Source: Daphnia carinata | Taxonomy: Eukaryota > Arthropoda > Branchiopoda > Diplostraca > Daphniidae | Direction: 5' to 3' | Assembly: GCF_022539665.2 (NCBI RefSeq) | Contig: NC_081332.1 | Location: forward strand, 1,633,773-1,697,772 | DNA: 64,000 nt | In this document: positions 46,829 through 57,479 of the stretch, one piece after another | Position numbering within the stretch: the stretch's first letter is position 1 | Layout: the number at the start of each line of letters is the position of its first letter | Program-made: the position numbers and the translations under genes | The notes under the pieces: model-generated | What the model saw: the letters and a program-made list of their open reading frames with translations, nothing else | Databases searched by the model: none | What the model was told of the DNA's origin: nothing

Positions 46829-47325
46829 AAAAGGTATAAAAAACCCTTAACACGGATGGTAACCAATTTCTTCGGTACGTGTACTAACTTTGTGTGTGAC
46901 GTTTGTTTTCTGAATCCTGTATCTGTTTGATTACGAGATACTCGGTGCTCTGTGGAGATTCCAATATGCTGAAACTGATCATTCATTGCTGCTTAAATTA
47001 TTCGAAAATGCGATAACTAAGAAAAGATGGATGAGGAACTGTTTGTGTTGCATTTTAGTGCTACGCGTCCAACATCGTTCATATCCACAAACAAATTCGT
47101 TTCATGTTTCGTAAGAAGTGAATTTAACTTCATAATTTCATTGACATTTAGGTTTTCAAAAATCGCCTTTCTTTTAGGATTTATTATTCATCCTTCTCTG
47201 CAGCCATATAACAATGTAAGACATAAACGTTGTTTTGCTTTAATATAGTTTATTAAGTGATATATATATATATATAAATTTCATTTGTCATATAATTTAC
47301 ATCAGTATTTCAGAATATACTGGAC
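46829..47325. other. 3' flank of CPR-G
   Basis: No gene. About 47170-47230 (GGATTTATTATTCATCCTTC, CAGCCATATAACAATGTAAG) recurs downstream of CPR-H (49425-49475) and CPR-J (53780-53830), followed each time by a short TA repeat (47260-47277, 49506-49529, 53862-53876). The plus-strand frame at 47027-47248 is not kept in those copies. Confidence 0.5.
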
Positions 47326-48569
47326 TTAGTAGTCACGGGCAACGTTAGCGGAAGTCCCGTAGACTTGGCCGGCGTTGGAGGCGGTGCTTGATGTAGCTGG
47401 GCCGGCAGGGGCGGTGATAACTGGAGAAGTAAAAACGGTAGAGGAGGAAGACGGGGCGGAGTAGGTGCGAGAGGTGCCAGTAGGAGCCGTGACATCACCG
47501 GAAATGATTACGGGAGAAGTAAAAACTGGTGCGGAGTAAGTACGAGAAGCTGCAGCAGGTGCAGCGATCGAAGATGAGGTGGATACAGAAGATGAGGACG
47601 TCGGGGATGTTAAAATGGGAGAGGAATAAGTGCGGGAGGAGGCGCCTGGAGCCGTGACAGATGAAGAGGTGAGAACAGGGCCGGAATAAGTACGAGAGTT
47701 GGCTTCCGATGTGCGGCCAGCAGAAGAGGTGATGACTGGTGCGGAGTAAGTGCGAGATGATGCAGCAGGAGCTGTGCGCGGATCGGAAGTGAATACAGGT
47801 GCTGTGACAACCGAAGACTTGAAAACTTGGCCAGAGTAAATGCGTGAGGTGTCACCAGAAACAGTGGCACCAGGAGCGGTAACAGCAGGTGAAGGGAAAA
47901 CTGGTGCGGAATAAGTACGAGAATCGGCTTCCGAAGTGCGGCCAGCAGAAGAAGTCAAGACCGGTGCGGAATAAGTGCGGGAGTTAGCACCTGGAGCGGA
48001 AACAGATCCAGAGTTGAGAACAACAGTAGCAGGAGCGGTAATAACTGGTCTGGAGTAAGCCTGGCCGGGGTAGGCGGATGGAGCGGGGAACTTGGCTTCA
48101 CCTTCGTACTTGACATCAGCAGTGTATCCGTAGCTGTCAGCTTTGTACGTTACGATCTGAACGCGACCATCGGGCAAGAGGACACGGTAGGTGCCGGTGG
48201 TTACCTGGCTATCGCTGCTCTCGTAGTGAGAGTAGTCGTTGCCGTAACCATCGTAGACGGCCCAGTTGAAAGAGTAAGGCTGGGCGGGCTATTGAATGAG
48301 CAATTGTTCATTTAGAAACCGCTTTGAATGGGTAGAAGTATAGCCAATCGGACTTACGTATTCTTTGACCACGTATGTTGAAGGTGAATAAGAACGAACA
48401 TTGGAAGCGGAATTTGAATTTGAAGAAGTTTGGCCAAGGTATTCGGAATTGGCTGCGGCTACAGCGATGAAAGCGGCGAGTACGACGAACTTTAAAATTT
48501 AAAAGTGATTTATTAGAACTAAACCGTAATTTCCATATCCATGAGTTGCACAGGTGATTTTACCTGCAT
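47326..48569 (-). CDS. Cuticle protein CPR-G (RR domain plus SAPV repeats)
   Basis: Predicted 366-residue secreted cuticle protein. Exons: 48564-48569 (MQ), 48358-48489 (signal FVVLAAFIAVAAANS, SEYLGQTSSNSNSASNVRSY, YVVKEY end), 47326-48288. RR domain with YKADSYGYTADVKYEGEAKF. The tail starts with a PVITAPATVVLNSGSVSAPG stretch and ends with a different C-terminus from A-F: VIISGDVTAPTGTSRTYSAP, then SSSTVFTSPVITAPAGP and GQVYGTSANVARDY, shared with CPR-H and CPR-J. Confidence 0.88.
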
Positions 48570-48636
48570 GTTGAGAAGTTGATTGAGCGATTGAGACAGT
48601 TGGCTAACTGATGTCCTTTCTGCTTTCTGGTGGCGT

Positions 48637-48643
48637 TTATATA
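48637..48643 (-). promoter_or_regulatory. TATA box of CPR-G
   Basis: TATATAA on the minus strand, 68 bp upstream of the ATG. Confidence 0.75.
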
Positions 48644-49001
48644 CCCGCAGAGCAACGCCCTGCGCTTTTCATTTTGCAGGTACCTTTTACCAAGTTCTAA
48701 TAAGGAACATATCCGATTGCTCCAAAATTCGTAGAAGAAAGTAAAAGTGTTTGTGTTTGACCTGCTGTTTGATCTTTGCAACGGTCAAATGAAAAGGGCT
48801 TCAACATCGGGGCTTTCCCCACAGCGTTCTACAAAACGGACTTTCCAACAAACGCAGTCCAAATTTGGAAATGTAAGACAATTTCTGATTTGTTTAATTA
48901 TTCAAAGAGTATTGTACTGACTTTTCCCTTTATATGTTAATTTTTCTTTCCATTTACCGTAGGAAAAAAGAGCGCATTTCTGGCCCGTTTGCTCCGTATG
49001 T

Positions 49002-49074
49002 GCCTTTGTGGCCTAAAGGATAAGGCACCGGCCTCCTAAGCCGGGGATCGCGGGTTCGAGTCCCGCCAGAGGTA
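49002..49074 (+). tRNA. tRNA-Arg (anticodon CCU)
   Basis: Consensus copy; one change in the variable region (GGATCG instead of GGATTG). Confidence 0.91.
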
Positions 49075-49573
49075 AAAATAATTACAAATGAAGAACGTAG
49101 ATGAGAGTTAATTCGTGCTAGATTTACATGAAAATCTGCTCGTTGAAAATGAATGGAATGGTGGAATGCAGCCTTACAAGTGACGTTTGTTTTCTTAGTC
49201 CTTTTCCTTTTTCTTAATGAAATACTCTTCGCTTTGTGGAGATTCGAAGGTGTTGGGGTTGATCGAAGGACGGGACGAGGAACCGTTTGTGTTGAATTTT
49301 GGTGCTAAGCGTCCAACAACGTACATTTCTACACCCACAATTCAATTTATGTTTCGTAAGAAGCTCATTTAACTTCATGTTTTCATTCAAATTGATGGGT
49401 TTCATAAATTGACTGTCTCTTTTAGGATTTATTATTCATCCTTCTCTGCAGCCATATAACAATGTAAGACATTAACGTTGTTCTGCTTTTATATAGTTTA
49501 TTCAACTATATATATATATATATATATTTAACTTTTCATCTTTTTTACATCACTATTTCAAAATTGATTGGAC
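49075..49573. other. 3' flank of CPR-H
   Basis: No gene. 49250-49530 is related to 46940-47280 and to 53640-53880; it ends with a TA dinucleotide run at about 49506-49529. No tRNA-Ile is found in this spacer. Confidence 0.5.
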
Positions 49574-50527
49574 TTAGTAGTCGCGGGCAGCGTTAGCGGA
49601 AGTCCCGTAGACTTGGCCGGCTTCGGAGGCGGTGATTGACGTAGCGGGGCCGGCAGGAGCGGTGATAACTGGAGAAGTGAAAACGGTAGAAGAGGAAGAC
49701 GGGGCGGAGTAGGTGCGAGAGGTGCCAGCAGGAGCCGTGACATCGCCGGAAATGATTACGGGAGAAGTAAAAACTGGTGCGGAGTAAGTACGAGAAGCTG
49801 CACCAGGTGCAGTGATTGAAGATGAGGTGGATACAGTAGATGAGGACGTCGGGGATGTGAAGACCGGCGCGGAATAAGTGCGGGAGTTAGAACCTTGAGC
49901 CGTGACAGATGCAGAGTTGAGAACAACAGCAGCAGGAGCGGTAATGACTGGTGCGGAGTAAGTACGAGATGATGCAGCGGGAGCGGTGACAACTTGAGAG
50001 GAGTATACAGGTGCGGAGTAAGCTTGACCGGAGTAGGCGGATGGAGCGGGGTATTTGGCCTCGCCTTCGTATTTCACATCAGCGGTGTATCCGTAGCTGT
50101 CAGCCTTGTAGGTAACGATTTGAACGCGACCATCGGGAAGGAGGACGCGGTAGCTGCCGGTGGTTACTTTGCTGTCGCTGCTCTCGGAATGGGCGTAGTC
50201 ATTGCCGTAACCATCGTAGACGGCCCAGTTGAAAGAGTACGGCTGGGCGGGCTACGGAGGAGGCAGTTGTTCATTTAGAAACTGCTTTCAGTTGATGAAA
50301 GATCAAACATTTGGACTTACGTATTCCTTAACCTCGTACGTTGAAGGTGAATACGATGGCCTATAGTAAGATGGAACTGGATAACTTGAGCCGGGATAGT
50401 CGGAATTGGCTGCGGCGACAGCGATCAAGGCGGCGAGTACGACGAACTTGAAATAGATAAAGGTATTTGATTAGAATTAAACAATAATTTTCAACCGTTT
50501 GAATTGCATAGGTGATTTTACCTGCAT
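49574..50527 (-). CDS. Cuticle protein CPR-H (RR domain, short repeat tail)
   Basis: Predicted 269-residue secreted cuticle protein, shortest of the array. Exons: 50522-50527 (MQ), 50321-50446 (signal FVVLAALIAVAAANS, then SDYPGSSYPVPSYYRPSY), 49574-50251. The RR domain keeps YKADSYGYTADVKYEGEA. Tail with about seven repeats and the GQVYGTSANAARDY end (Ala where the others have Val). Its exon 2, promoter and about 1.5 kb of upstream sequence are nearly identical to those of CPR-J, whereas the repeat tails differ. Confidence 0.88.
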
Positions 50528-50594
50528 GTTGAGAAGTTGTTAGAGCGATTGAGACAATTGGCAAACTGATGTCCTTTCTGCTATTCGCTCGCCC

Positions 50595-50601
50595 TTAAAT
50601 A
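50595..50601 (-). promoter_or_regulatory. TATA-like box of CPR-H
   Basis: Reads TATTTAA on the minus strand, 68 bp upstream of the ATG: same position as the TATATAA of the other CPR genes but a weaker sequence, shared only with CPR-J. Confidence 0.65.
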
Positions 50602-51293
50602 CCGTGAAGCGATGACTTTCTTGTACTTCATCCGTCCTGCTTTTTCCAGTGTTCAAATAAGGGAAATATTTTATTGTAGAAAAAAAAAACAGAGAAAGGA
50701 AAAGTGCTTGTGTCGCAACTCGCATTTGTACCTTGCCCCGTTCAACTGGAAAGTTTTCAATATCCGGGGCTTTCCCCGATGTGTTCTACGTAAAGGACTT
50801 ATTAGAAAATGGGGTTCACCTTTTCAAATGCAACCCAACCACCGACTTGTTGATAAAATCCGCCCAGAGACGATGACATTCATTTGCTGGAGGCATTACT
50901 TTCAACGAATTTCAAGTTTCGTGCATTAGAACGTGATGATTGTTCGCTAAAAGTGCACCACCTGAACCGGACTTCAGCAACAGGTTGATCGCCTCTATTT
51001 GGACCTCTCTCTAGAGTGCCTTGATTTGCAAAGGTGTTGAAATGGGGCTGCTAGCTTAACAGCCAAACGAAAGCGATCAATCATCTGAGGTACCACATAA
51101 TCAAAGAATATGTACGACCAATTGCCCTTGAAAACTATGTTCTTAAGTAATTCGTTATTCATCAAGTTTAGATTTACTAACATATTTATTGCGAACAGCA
51201 TTTTAATCCGATCTGGTATGATTCCTTCTTACAGATGTTTAGCAATACTGCAAGGAAACGGAAATGTTTTGCACGCAATTTCCTTCTGTATGT
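50602..51293. repeat. Upstream block of CPR-H, duplicated at CPR-J
   Basis: No gene. About 50605-51240 matches 54960-55590 closely, with frames that do not stay conserved. It includes a diverged version of the CPR upstream module. Confidence 0.6.
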
Positions 51294-51366
51294 GCCTTTG
51301 TGGCCTAAAGGATAAGGCACCGGCCTCCTAAGCCGGGGATTGCGGGTTCGAGTCCCGCCAGAGGTA
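51294..51366 (+). tRNA. tRNA-Arg (anticodon CCU)
   Basis: Consensus copy in all arms. Confidence 0.92.
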
Positions 51367-51551
51367 CTCACGTGGTACTTAACATTTGTAGTAGACATTG
51401 CAATGAAATTGAAATCCGTGTTTGATATGATTACGTCGATAGGGAACGGATTGCGCATAATTGCCAAGTAATCATGCAGCATCGTTGCTTAATCGTTTAT
51501 TAAGAAAGTTACATGTTATCCAACTGACGAAGAATCAATGTATGTTTAATA

Positions 51552-51657
51552 TCTCCGGTAGCGCATGGTTTTATAGAACAGTAACTAAACGTGCTAATTA
51601 AAGGTGAAATGTTTGTAAGGCATGCGGAGGTCGCGAGTTCGATCCTCACCTGGAGAA
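51552..51657 (+). pseudogene. tRNA-Ile (UAU) copy with deleted D-arm
   Basis: Acceptor and T-arm remain (TCTCCGG...CTGGAGA, GAGTTCGATCCTC), but about 12 nt of the D-arm and the C of the anticodon loop are missing (GGTAGCGCATGGTTTTATAG). The closely related copy at 55877 is complete. Confidence 0.75.
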
Positions 51658-51776
51658 CATATTGGAGCTGTTGCTCAGCTTCTTTTTCAAAACAGATTGA
51701 TTGACTTCTGAATTTGTTGGACCAAGTATCTAAGACATTGGCCTTTTAACCCAAATATTGCCAGTTGAAGTATTGA

Positions 51777-51850
51777 ACATTAAAATGGCCTAAAGGAGAA
51801 GGTATCGAACTCCTAAGGTGGGGGTTGCTAGTTCAAGCACCGCCAGAGAT
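51777..51850 (+). pseudogene. Decayed tRNA-Arg relic
   Basis: TGGCCTAAAGGAGAAGG, ACTCCTAAG and TTCAAGC are recognisable; the acceptor stem is lost (ends CCAGAGAT). Same decay state as the copy at 56116, so it decayed before that block duplicated. Confidence 0.65.
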
Positions 51851-52073
51851 GACGAGATGTCCGGAGGTATGTAATTGTTTAGCATTGATGATGAAAGATA
51901 GGGTTTTATACTTCCTTAGTCACATGACACATTTTCTTTGTTGCAGCTTTATAATGAATTAGAACGCAGGAGCTTTGCATTCATATATTTTATTGTTGAT
52001 ATAAATTCTTTATATGATATTTTATTTGACATTTCTTTGATGTATATGGGTATATTTTCAGGACTTAGGGCGC

Positions 52074-53065
52074 TTAGTAGTCGCGAGCAACGTTACCAGA
52101 AGTCACGTAGGCGGATCCAGTGCCCGGAGCAGTGACGGTCTGGGAAATACGGCCAAAAGCGGAATCATCAGATGTAAAAACTGGTGCGGAGTAAGTGCGA
52201 GAAGCTGCAGCAGGTGCGGTGACCGAAGACGAGGTGAATTCAGTAGATGAGGACGAAGGCGAAGTGAAGATCGGTGCGGAATAAGTGCGGGAGGAAGCGC
52301 CTGGAGCCGTGACAGTCGAAGTGGTGAAAACATCGGCAGAATGAGTACGAGTTGCAGCTCCCGAAGTGCGGCCACCAGAAGAAACGAAGACCGGTGCGGA
52401 ATAAGTGCGCGAGTTAATACCCGGAGCGGTAACAGATGAAGTGGTTAAAACGCGAGCAGGAGCAACGGGACCGGTAACAACTGGTGCGGAGTAAGTACGA
52501 GATGATACAGCTGGAGCAGTGACAACTTGAGAGGTGAATACAGGTGCGGAGTAAGCCTGGCCGGAGTAGGCGGATGGAGCGGGGTATTTGGCCTCGCCTT
52601 CGTATTTCACATCAGCGGTGTATCCGTAGCTGTCAGCCTTGTAGGTGACGATTTGAACACGACCATCGGGAAGGAGGACACGGTAACTGCCGGTGGTTAC
52701 TTTGCTGTCGCTGCTCTCGTAGTGAGAGTAGTCGTTGCCGTAACCATCGTAGACGGCCCAGTTGAAAGAGTAAGGCTGAGCGGGCTATTAAATAAGCAAT
52801 TGTTCATTTAGAAACTGATTTGAATGGGTAGAAGAGCAGCCAATCGAACTTACGTATTCCTTGACCACGTATGATGAAGGTGAATAAGACCGAACATTGG
52901 AAGCGGAATTTGAATTTGAAGAAGTTTGGCCAAGGTAGTCGGAGTTGGCTGCAGCGACAGCGATCAAAGCGGCGAGTACGACGAACTTTAAAATTTAAAA
53001 GTGATTTATTAGAACTAAATCGTAATTTCCAAACCACTGAGTTGCACAGGTGATTTTACCTGCAT
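52074..53065 (-). CDS. Cuticle protein CPR-I (RR domain plus SAPV repeats)
   Basis: Predicted 282-residue secreted cuticle protein. Exons: 53060-53065 (MQ), 52854-52985 (signal FVVLAALIAVAAANS, SDYLGQTSSNSNSASNVRSY, YVVKEY end), 52074-52784. RR domain with YKADSYGYTADVKYEGEA. Tail of eight repeats including THSADVFTTSTVTAPGA, ending SGNVARDY. Very close to CPR-K in exon 2 and promoter. Confidence 0.88.
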
Positions 53066-53133
53066 GTTGAGAAGTTGATAGAGCGATTGAGACAGTTGGC
53101 TAACTGATGTCCTTTCTGCTATTTTGCTGACGT

Positions 53134-53140
53134 TTATATA
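53134..53140 (-). promoter_or_regulatory. TATA box of CPR-I
   Basis: TATATAA on the minus strand, 69 bp upstream of the ATG. Confidence 0.75.
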
Positions 53141-53494
53141 CCGCAGAACAACACCCTTTGCTTTTCTTTTTTCAGGTGTTTACCAACTTCTAATAAGGTA
53201 CGTATCCGATTGTTCATAAATTAACTGAAGAAAGGAAAAGTGTTTGTGTTTGACCTGCTCTTTGATCTTTGCAACGGTCAAATGAAATGGGTTTCAACAT
53301 CAGGACTTTCCCCATAGCGTTCTATGTAACGGACTTTCCAACAAATGTAGTCCCCATTTGAAAAATGTAAGGCGATTTCTGATTTGTTAATTATACAAAT
53401 AGTATTGTATTAACTTTTCCCTTTCTATGTTGATTTCGCTTTCCATTTATCGTAGGAAAAAGGAACGAATTTCTGGCCCGTTTTCTCTATGTGT

Positions 53495-53567
53495 GCCTCT
53501 GTGGCCTAATGGATAAGGCACCGGCCTCCTAAGCCGGGGATTGCGGGTTCGAGTCCCGCCAGAGGTA
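53495..53567 (+). tRNA. tRNA-Arg (anticodon CCU)
   Basis: Best-paired copy: acceptor GCCTCTG/CAGAGGT, other arms consensus. Confidence 0.93.
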
Positions 53568-53922
53568 TTAATGATTAGAAAATGAATAATTGTACTACGA
53601 ACGCGCTAAGGAAAAGGAGATTGAAATATTCTGTGCTCGTAAATGACGGACGAGAAACCGTCTGTGTTGCATTTTGGTGCTAAGTGTCCAACTCCGTACG
53701 TTTCCACAAACACATTCAATTTATTTTTCGTAAGAAGCTCATTTAACTTCATGTTTTCATTCAAATTGATAGGTGTCATTTAGGATTTATTATTCATCCT
53801 TCTTTGCAGCCATATAACAATGTAAGACTATAAAGTTGTTTTGCTTCATATAGTTTATTCAAATGTATATATATATTTAATTTGTCATCTTTTTTACATC
53901 ACTATTTCAGAATTTGTTGGAC
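53568..53922. other. 3' flank of CPR-J
   Basis: No gene; related to 49250-49560. Short TA run at about 53862-53876. Confidence 0.5.
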
Positions 53923-54882
53923 TTAGTAATCGCGGGCAACGTTAGCGGAAGTCCCGTAGACTTGGCCGGCTCCGAAGGCGGTGCTTGACGTAGCGGGGCC
54001 GGCAGGAGCCGTGATAACTGGAGAAGTGATAACGGTAGAGGAGGAACCTGCGGCGGAGTAGGTGCGAGAAGTGCCAGCAGGAGCCGTGACATCACCGGAA
54101 ATGATTACGGGAGAAGTAAAAACTGGTGCGGAGTAAGTACGAGAAGCTGCAGCAGGACCGCCGACTGAAGACGAGGTGAATACGGTAGATGAGGACGCAG
54201 GAGAAGTGAAGACCGGTGCGGAATAAGTTCGCGAGTCAGCAACCGGAGCGGTAACAGATGAAGTGGTTAAAACGCGAGCAGGAGCAACAGGACCGGTAAC
54301 AACTGGTGCGGAGTAAGTACGAGATGATGCAGCGGGAGCAGTGACAGCTTGAGAGGTGAATACAGGTGCGGAGTAAGCCTGAGCGGAGTAGGCGGATGGA
54401 GCGGGGTACTTGGCTTCGCCTTCGTACTTGACATCAGCAGTGTATCCGTAGCTGTCCGCTTTGTAGGTGACGATTTGAACACGACCATCGGGGAGGAGGA
54501 CGCGGTAAGAACCGGTCGTCACCTTGCCGTCGCTGCTCTCAGAGTGGGCGTAGTCGTTGCCGTAACCATCGTAGACGGCCCAGTTGAAAGAGTACGGCTG
54601 AGCGGGCTATGGAAGAGGCAATTTTTCATTTAGAAACTGCTCTGAATTGATAAAAGAAAAGCGAATGGGACTTACGTATTCCTTGACCTCGTACGTTGAA
54701 GGTGAATACGATGGCCTATAGTAAGATGGAACTGGATAACTTGAGCCGGGATAGTCGGAATTGGCTGCGGCGACAGCGATCAAGGCGACGAGTACGACGA
54801 ACTTGAAATAGATAAAGGTATTTGATTAGAATCAAACAATAATTTTCAACCGTTTGAATTGCATAGGTGATTTTACCTGCAT
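53923..54882 (-). CDS. Cuticle protein CPR-J (RR domain plus SAPV repeats)
   Basis: Predicted 271-residue secreted cuticle protein. Exons: 54877-54882 (MQ), 54676-54801 (signal FVVLVALIAVAAANS, then SDYPGSSYPVPSYYRPSY), 53923-54606. RR domain KVTTGSYRVLLPDGRVQIVT with YKADSYGYTADVKYEGEA. The tail is a mosaic: its start (PVVTGPVAPARVLTTSSVTA) is like CPR-D and CPR-I, its end (GQVYGTSANVARDY) like CPR-G and CPR-H. Confidence 0.88.
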
Positions 54883-54949
54883 GTTGGGAAGTTGTTAAAG
54901 TGATTGAGACAATTGGCAAACTGATGTCCTTTCTGCTATTCGCTCGCCC

Positions 54950-54956
54950 TTAAATA
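54950..54956 (-). promoter_or_regulatory. TATA-like box of CPR-J
   Basis: TATTTAA on the minus strand, 68 bp upstream of the ATG, as in CPR-H. Confidence 0.65.
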
Positions 54957-55648
54957 CCGTGAAGCGATGACTTTCTTGTACTTCATCCGTCCTGCTTTTT
55001 CCAGTGTTCAAATAAGGGAAATATTTTATTGTGAAAAAAAAAACAGAGAAAGGAAAAGTGCTTGTGTCGCAACTCGCGTTTGTACCTCGCCACGGTCAAC
55101 TGGAAAGTTCCCAATATCCAGGGCTTTCCCCGGTGTGTTCTACGTAGCGGACTTAACAGTAAATGTTGTTCACCTGTTGAAATGCAATCCAATCACCGAC
55201 TCGTTGACAAAATCCGTCCAGATACGGTGACATTCATTTGCTGGAGGCATCACTTTCAACGAATTTCAAGTTTCGTGAATTAGAACGTGATGATTGTTCC
55301 GCAAAAAGTGCACCACCTGAACCGGATTTCAGTAATAGGTTGGTCACCTGTATTTGCACCTCTCTCCAAAGTGCCTTGATTTGCAAAGGTGTTGAAATGG
55401 GGCTGCTAGTTTAACAGCCAAACGAAAGCGATCAATCATCTGAGGTACCACATAATCAAAGAATATGTACGACCAATTGCCCTTGAAAACTATGTTCTTT
55501 AGTAATTCATTGATCATCAAGTTTAGATCTACTAACATATTTATTGCGAACAGCCTTCTAATACGATCTTGTATTATTCCTTTTAACAGGTGTTTAGGAA
55601 TTCTCCAAGGGAAAAACAATGTTTTTCACGCTAATAGTCAATTTATGT
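54957..55648. repeat. Upstream block of CPR-J, duplicated at CPR-H
   Basis: No gene; matches 50602-51293 closely. Confidence 0.6.
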
Positions 55649-55721
55649 GCCTTTGTGGCCTAATGGATAAGGCACCGGCCTCCTAAGCCGGGGATTGCGG
55701 GTTCGAGTCCCGCCAAAGGTA
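55649..55721 (+). tRNA. tRNA-Arg (anticodon CCU)
   Basis: Consensus copy except one base in the 3' acceptor strand (CAAAGGT), which pairs better with GCCTTTG than the usual CAGAGGT. Confidence 0.92.
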
Positions 55722-55876
55722 TTCACGAGGTACTTTTAGCCGTGCTTAATATAATTACGTCGATAGGGAACGTATTGCGCATAGTTACCAAGTAATCATA
55801 CAGCATTGTTTCCTAATCGTTTATTTAAGAAAATTACCTGTTATTTAACTAATGAAGAATGAATATATGTTTAACA

Positions 55877-55996
55877 TCTCCAGTAGCGCAGTTGGTTACC
55901 GCATGGTACTTATAGAACAGTAACTTATCGTGCTAATTAAAGGTGAAATGATTGTAAGTCATGCCGAGGTCGCGAGTTCGATCCTCGCCTGGAGAA
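55877..55996 (+). tRNA. tRNA-Ile (anticodon UAU) with intron
   Basis: Anticodon TAT with about 46 nt intron. The D stem has one mismatch (GCGC with CCGC) and the loop reads CTTATAG. Probably functional. Confidence 0.78.
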
Positions 55997-56115
55997 CATA
56001 TTGGAGCTGTTGCTCAGCTTCTTTTTCAAAACAGATTGATTGACTTCTGGATTTGTTGGACCAAGTATATAAGACATTGGCCTTTTAACCCAAATATCGC
56101 CAGTTGAAGTATTGA

Positions 56116-56189
56116 ACATTAAAATGGCCTAAAGGAGAAGGTATCGAACTCCTAAGCTGGGGGTTGCTAGTTCAAGCACCAGTAGAGAT
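56116..56189 (+). pseudogene. Decayed tRNA-Arg relic
   Basis: Near-identical to the relic at 51777 (AAAATGGCCTAAAGGAGAAG), with the acceptor 3' strand further changed (AGTAGAGAT). Confidence 0.65.
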
Positions 56190-56412
56190 GACGAGATGTC
56201 CAGAGGTATGTAATTGTTTAGCATTGATGTTGAAAGATAGTTTTATATTGTCTTAGTCACATGACACATTTTCTTTGTTGCAGCTTTATAATGAATTAGA
56301 ACGCAGGAGCTTTGCTTTCATATATTTTATTTTTGATATATATTCTTTATTTGACATTTAATTTGACATTTCTTTGATGTATATAGATTTATATTTTCAA
56401 AATGTATGGCAC

Positions 56413-57404
56413 TTAGTAATCGCGAGCAACGTTACCGGAAGTCACGTAGACGGATCCAGTGCCCGGAGCAGTGACGGTCTGGGAAACACGGCCAAAAGCG
56501 GAATCGTCAGATGTAAAAACTGGTGCGGAGTAAGTGCGGGAAACTGCGGCAGGACCACCGACCGAAGACGTGGTGAATACAGTAGATGAGGACGCAGGAG
56601 AAGTGAAGACCGGTGAGGAATAAGTGCGGGAGGAAGCGACTGGAGCCGTGACTGATGAAGAGGTGAGAACAGGGCCGGAATAAGTACGAGAGTTGGCTCC
56701 CGAAGTGCGGCCAGCAGAAGAAACGAAGACCGGTGCGGAATACGTGCGTGAGTTAATTCCCGGAGCGGTAACAGATGAAGTGGTTAAAACGCGAGCAGGA
56801 GCAACAGGACCGGTAACAACTGGTGCGGAGTAAGTACGAGATGATAAAGCTGGGGCAGTGACAACTTGAGAGGTGAATACAGGTGCGGAGTAAGCCTGTG
56901 CGGTGTAGGGGGCTGGAGCGGGGTACTTGGCTTCGCCTTCGTACTTGACATCAGCATTGTATCCGTAGTCATCAGCTTTGTAGGTTACAATTTGAACACG
57001 GCCATCGGGAAGGAGGACGCGGTAGGTGCCGGTGGTTACTTTGCTGTCGCTGCTCTCGTAGTGAGAGTAGTCGTTGCCGTAACCATCGTAGACGGCCCAG
57101 TTGAAGGAGTAAGGCTGAGCGGGCTATTAAATAAGCAATTGTTCATTTAGAAACTGATTTGAATGGGTAGAAGAGCAGCCAATCGAACTTACGTATTCTT
57201 TGACCACGTATGTTGAAGGTGAATAAGACCGAACATTGGAAGCGGAATTTGAATTTGAAGAAGTTTGGCCAAGGTAGTCGGAGTTGGCTGCAGCGACAGC
57301 GATCAAAGCGGCGAGTACGACGAACTTTAAAATTTAAAAGTGATTTATTAGAACTAAATCGTAATTTCCAAACCGATTAGTTGCACAGGTGATTTTACCT
57401 GCAT
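56413..57404 (-). CDS. Cuticle protein CPR-K (RR domain plus SAPV repeats)
   Basis: Predicted 282-residue secreted cuticle protein, the last of the array. Exons: 57399-57404 (MQ), 57193-57324 (signal FVVLAALIAVAAANS, SDYLGQTSSNSNSASNVRSY), 56413-57123. RR domain with YKADDYGYNADVKYEGEA (Asn where CPR-I has Thr). The repeat tail, about eight units, runs in frame to GNVARDY. Confidence 0.86.
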
Positions 57405-57472
57405 GTTGAGAAGTTGATAGAGCGATTGAGACAGTTGGCTAACTGATGTATTTTCTGCTTTTTTGCTGGCGT

Positions 57473-57479
57473 TTATATA
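57473..57479 (-). promoter_or_regulatory. TATA box of CPR-K
   Basis: TATATAA on the minus strand, 69 bp upstream of the ATG. Confidence 0.75.

Noticed and set aside
47260-49529. TA dinucleotide runs near CPR-G and CPR-H as possible mobile-element or origin signals.
   Set aside because: They are short microsatellites in a duplicated 3' flank with no flanking inverted repeats or target duplications that I can see.
24755-54488. Minus-strand overlapping frames rich in Leu, Pro, His and Ser (for example 36949-37230, 45264-45674).
   Set aside because: They are the shifted frame of the SAPV repeats and lack a signal peptide, domain or plausible start.
25575-57150. Recurring plus-strand frames of 80-94 codons (starting MRGEYRCGVSLAGVGGW or similar) opposite the CPR genes at 25575, 34372, 37091, 39435, 43238, 45781, 49994, 52527, 54349 and 56866.
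   Set aside because: They are antisense shadows of the conserved RR domain; their conservation follows from that of the cuticle frame, and there is no independent start or splice evidence.
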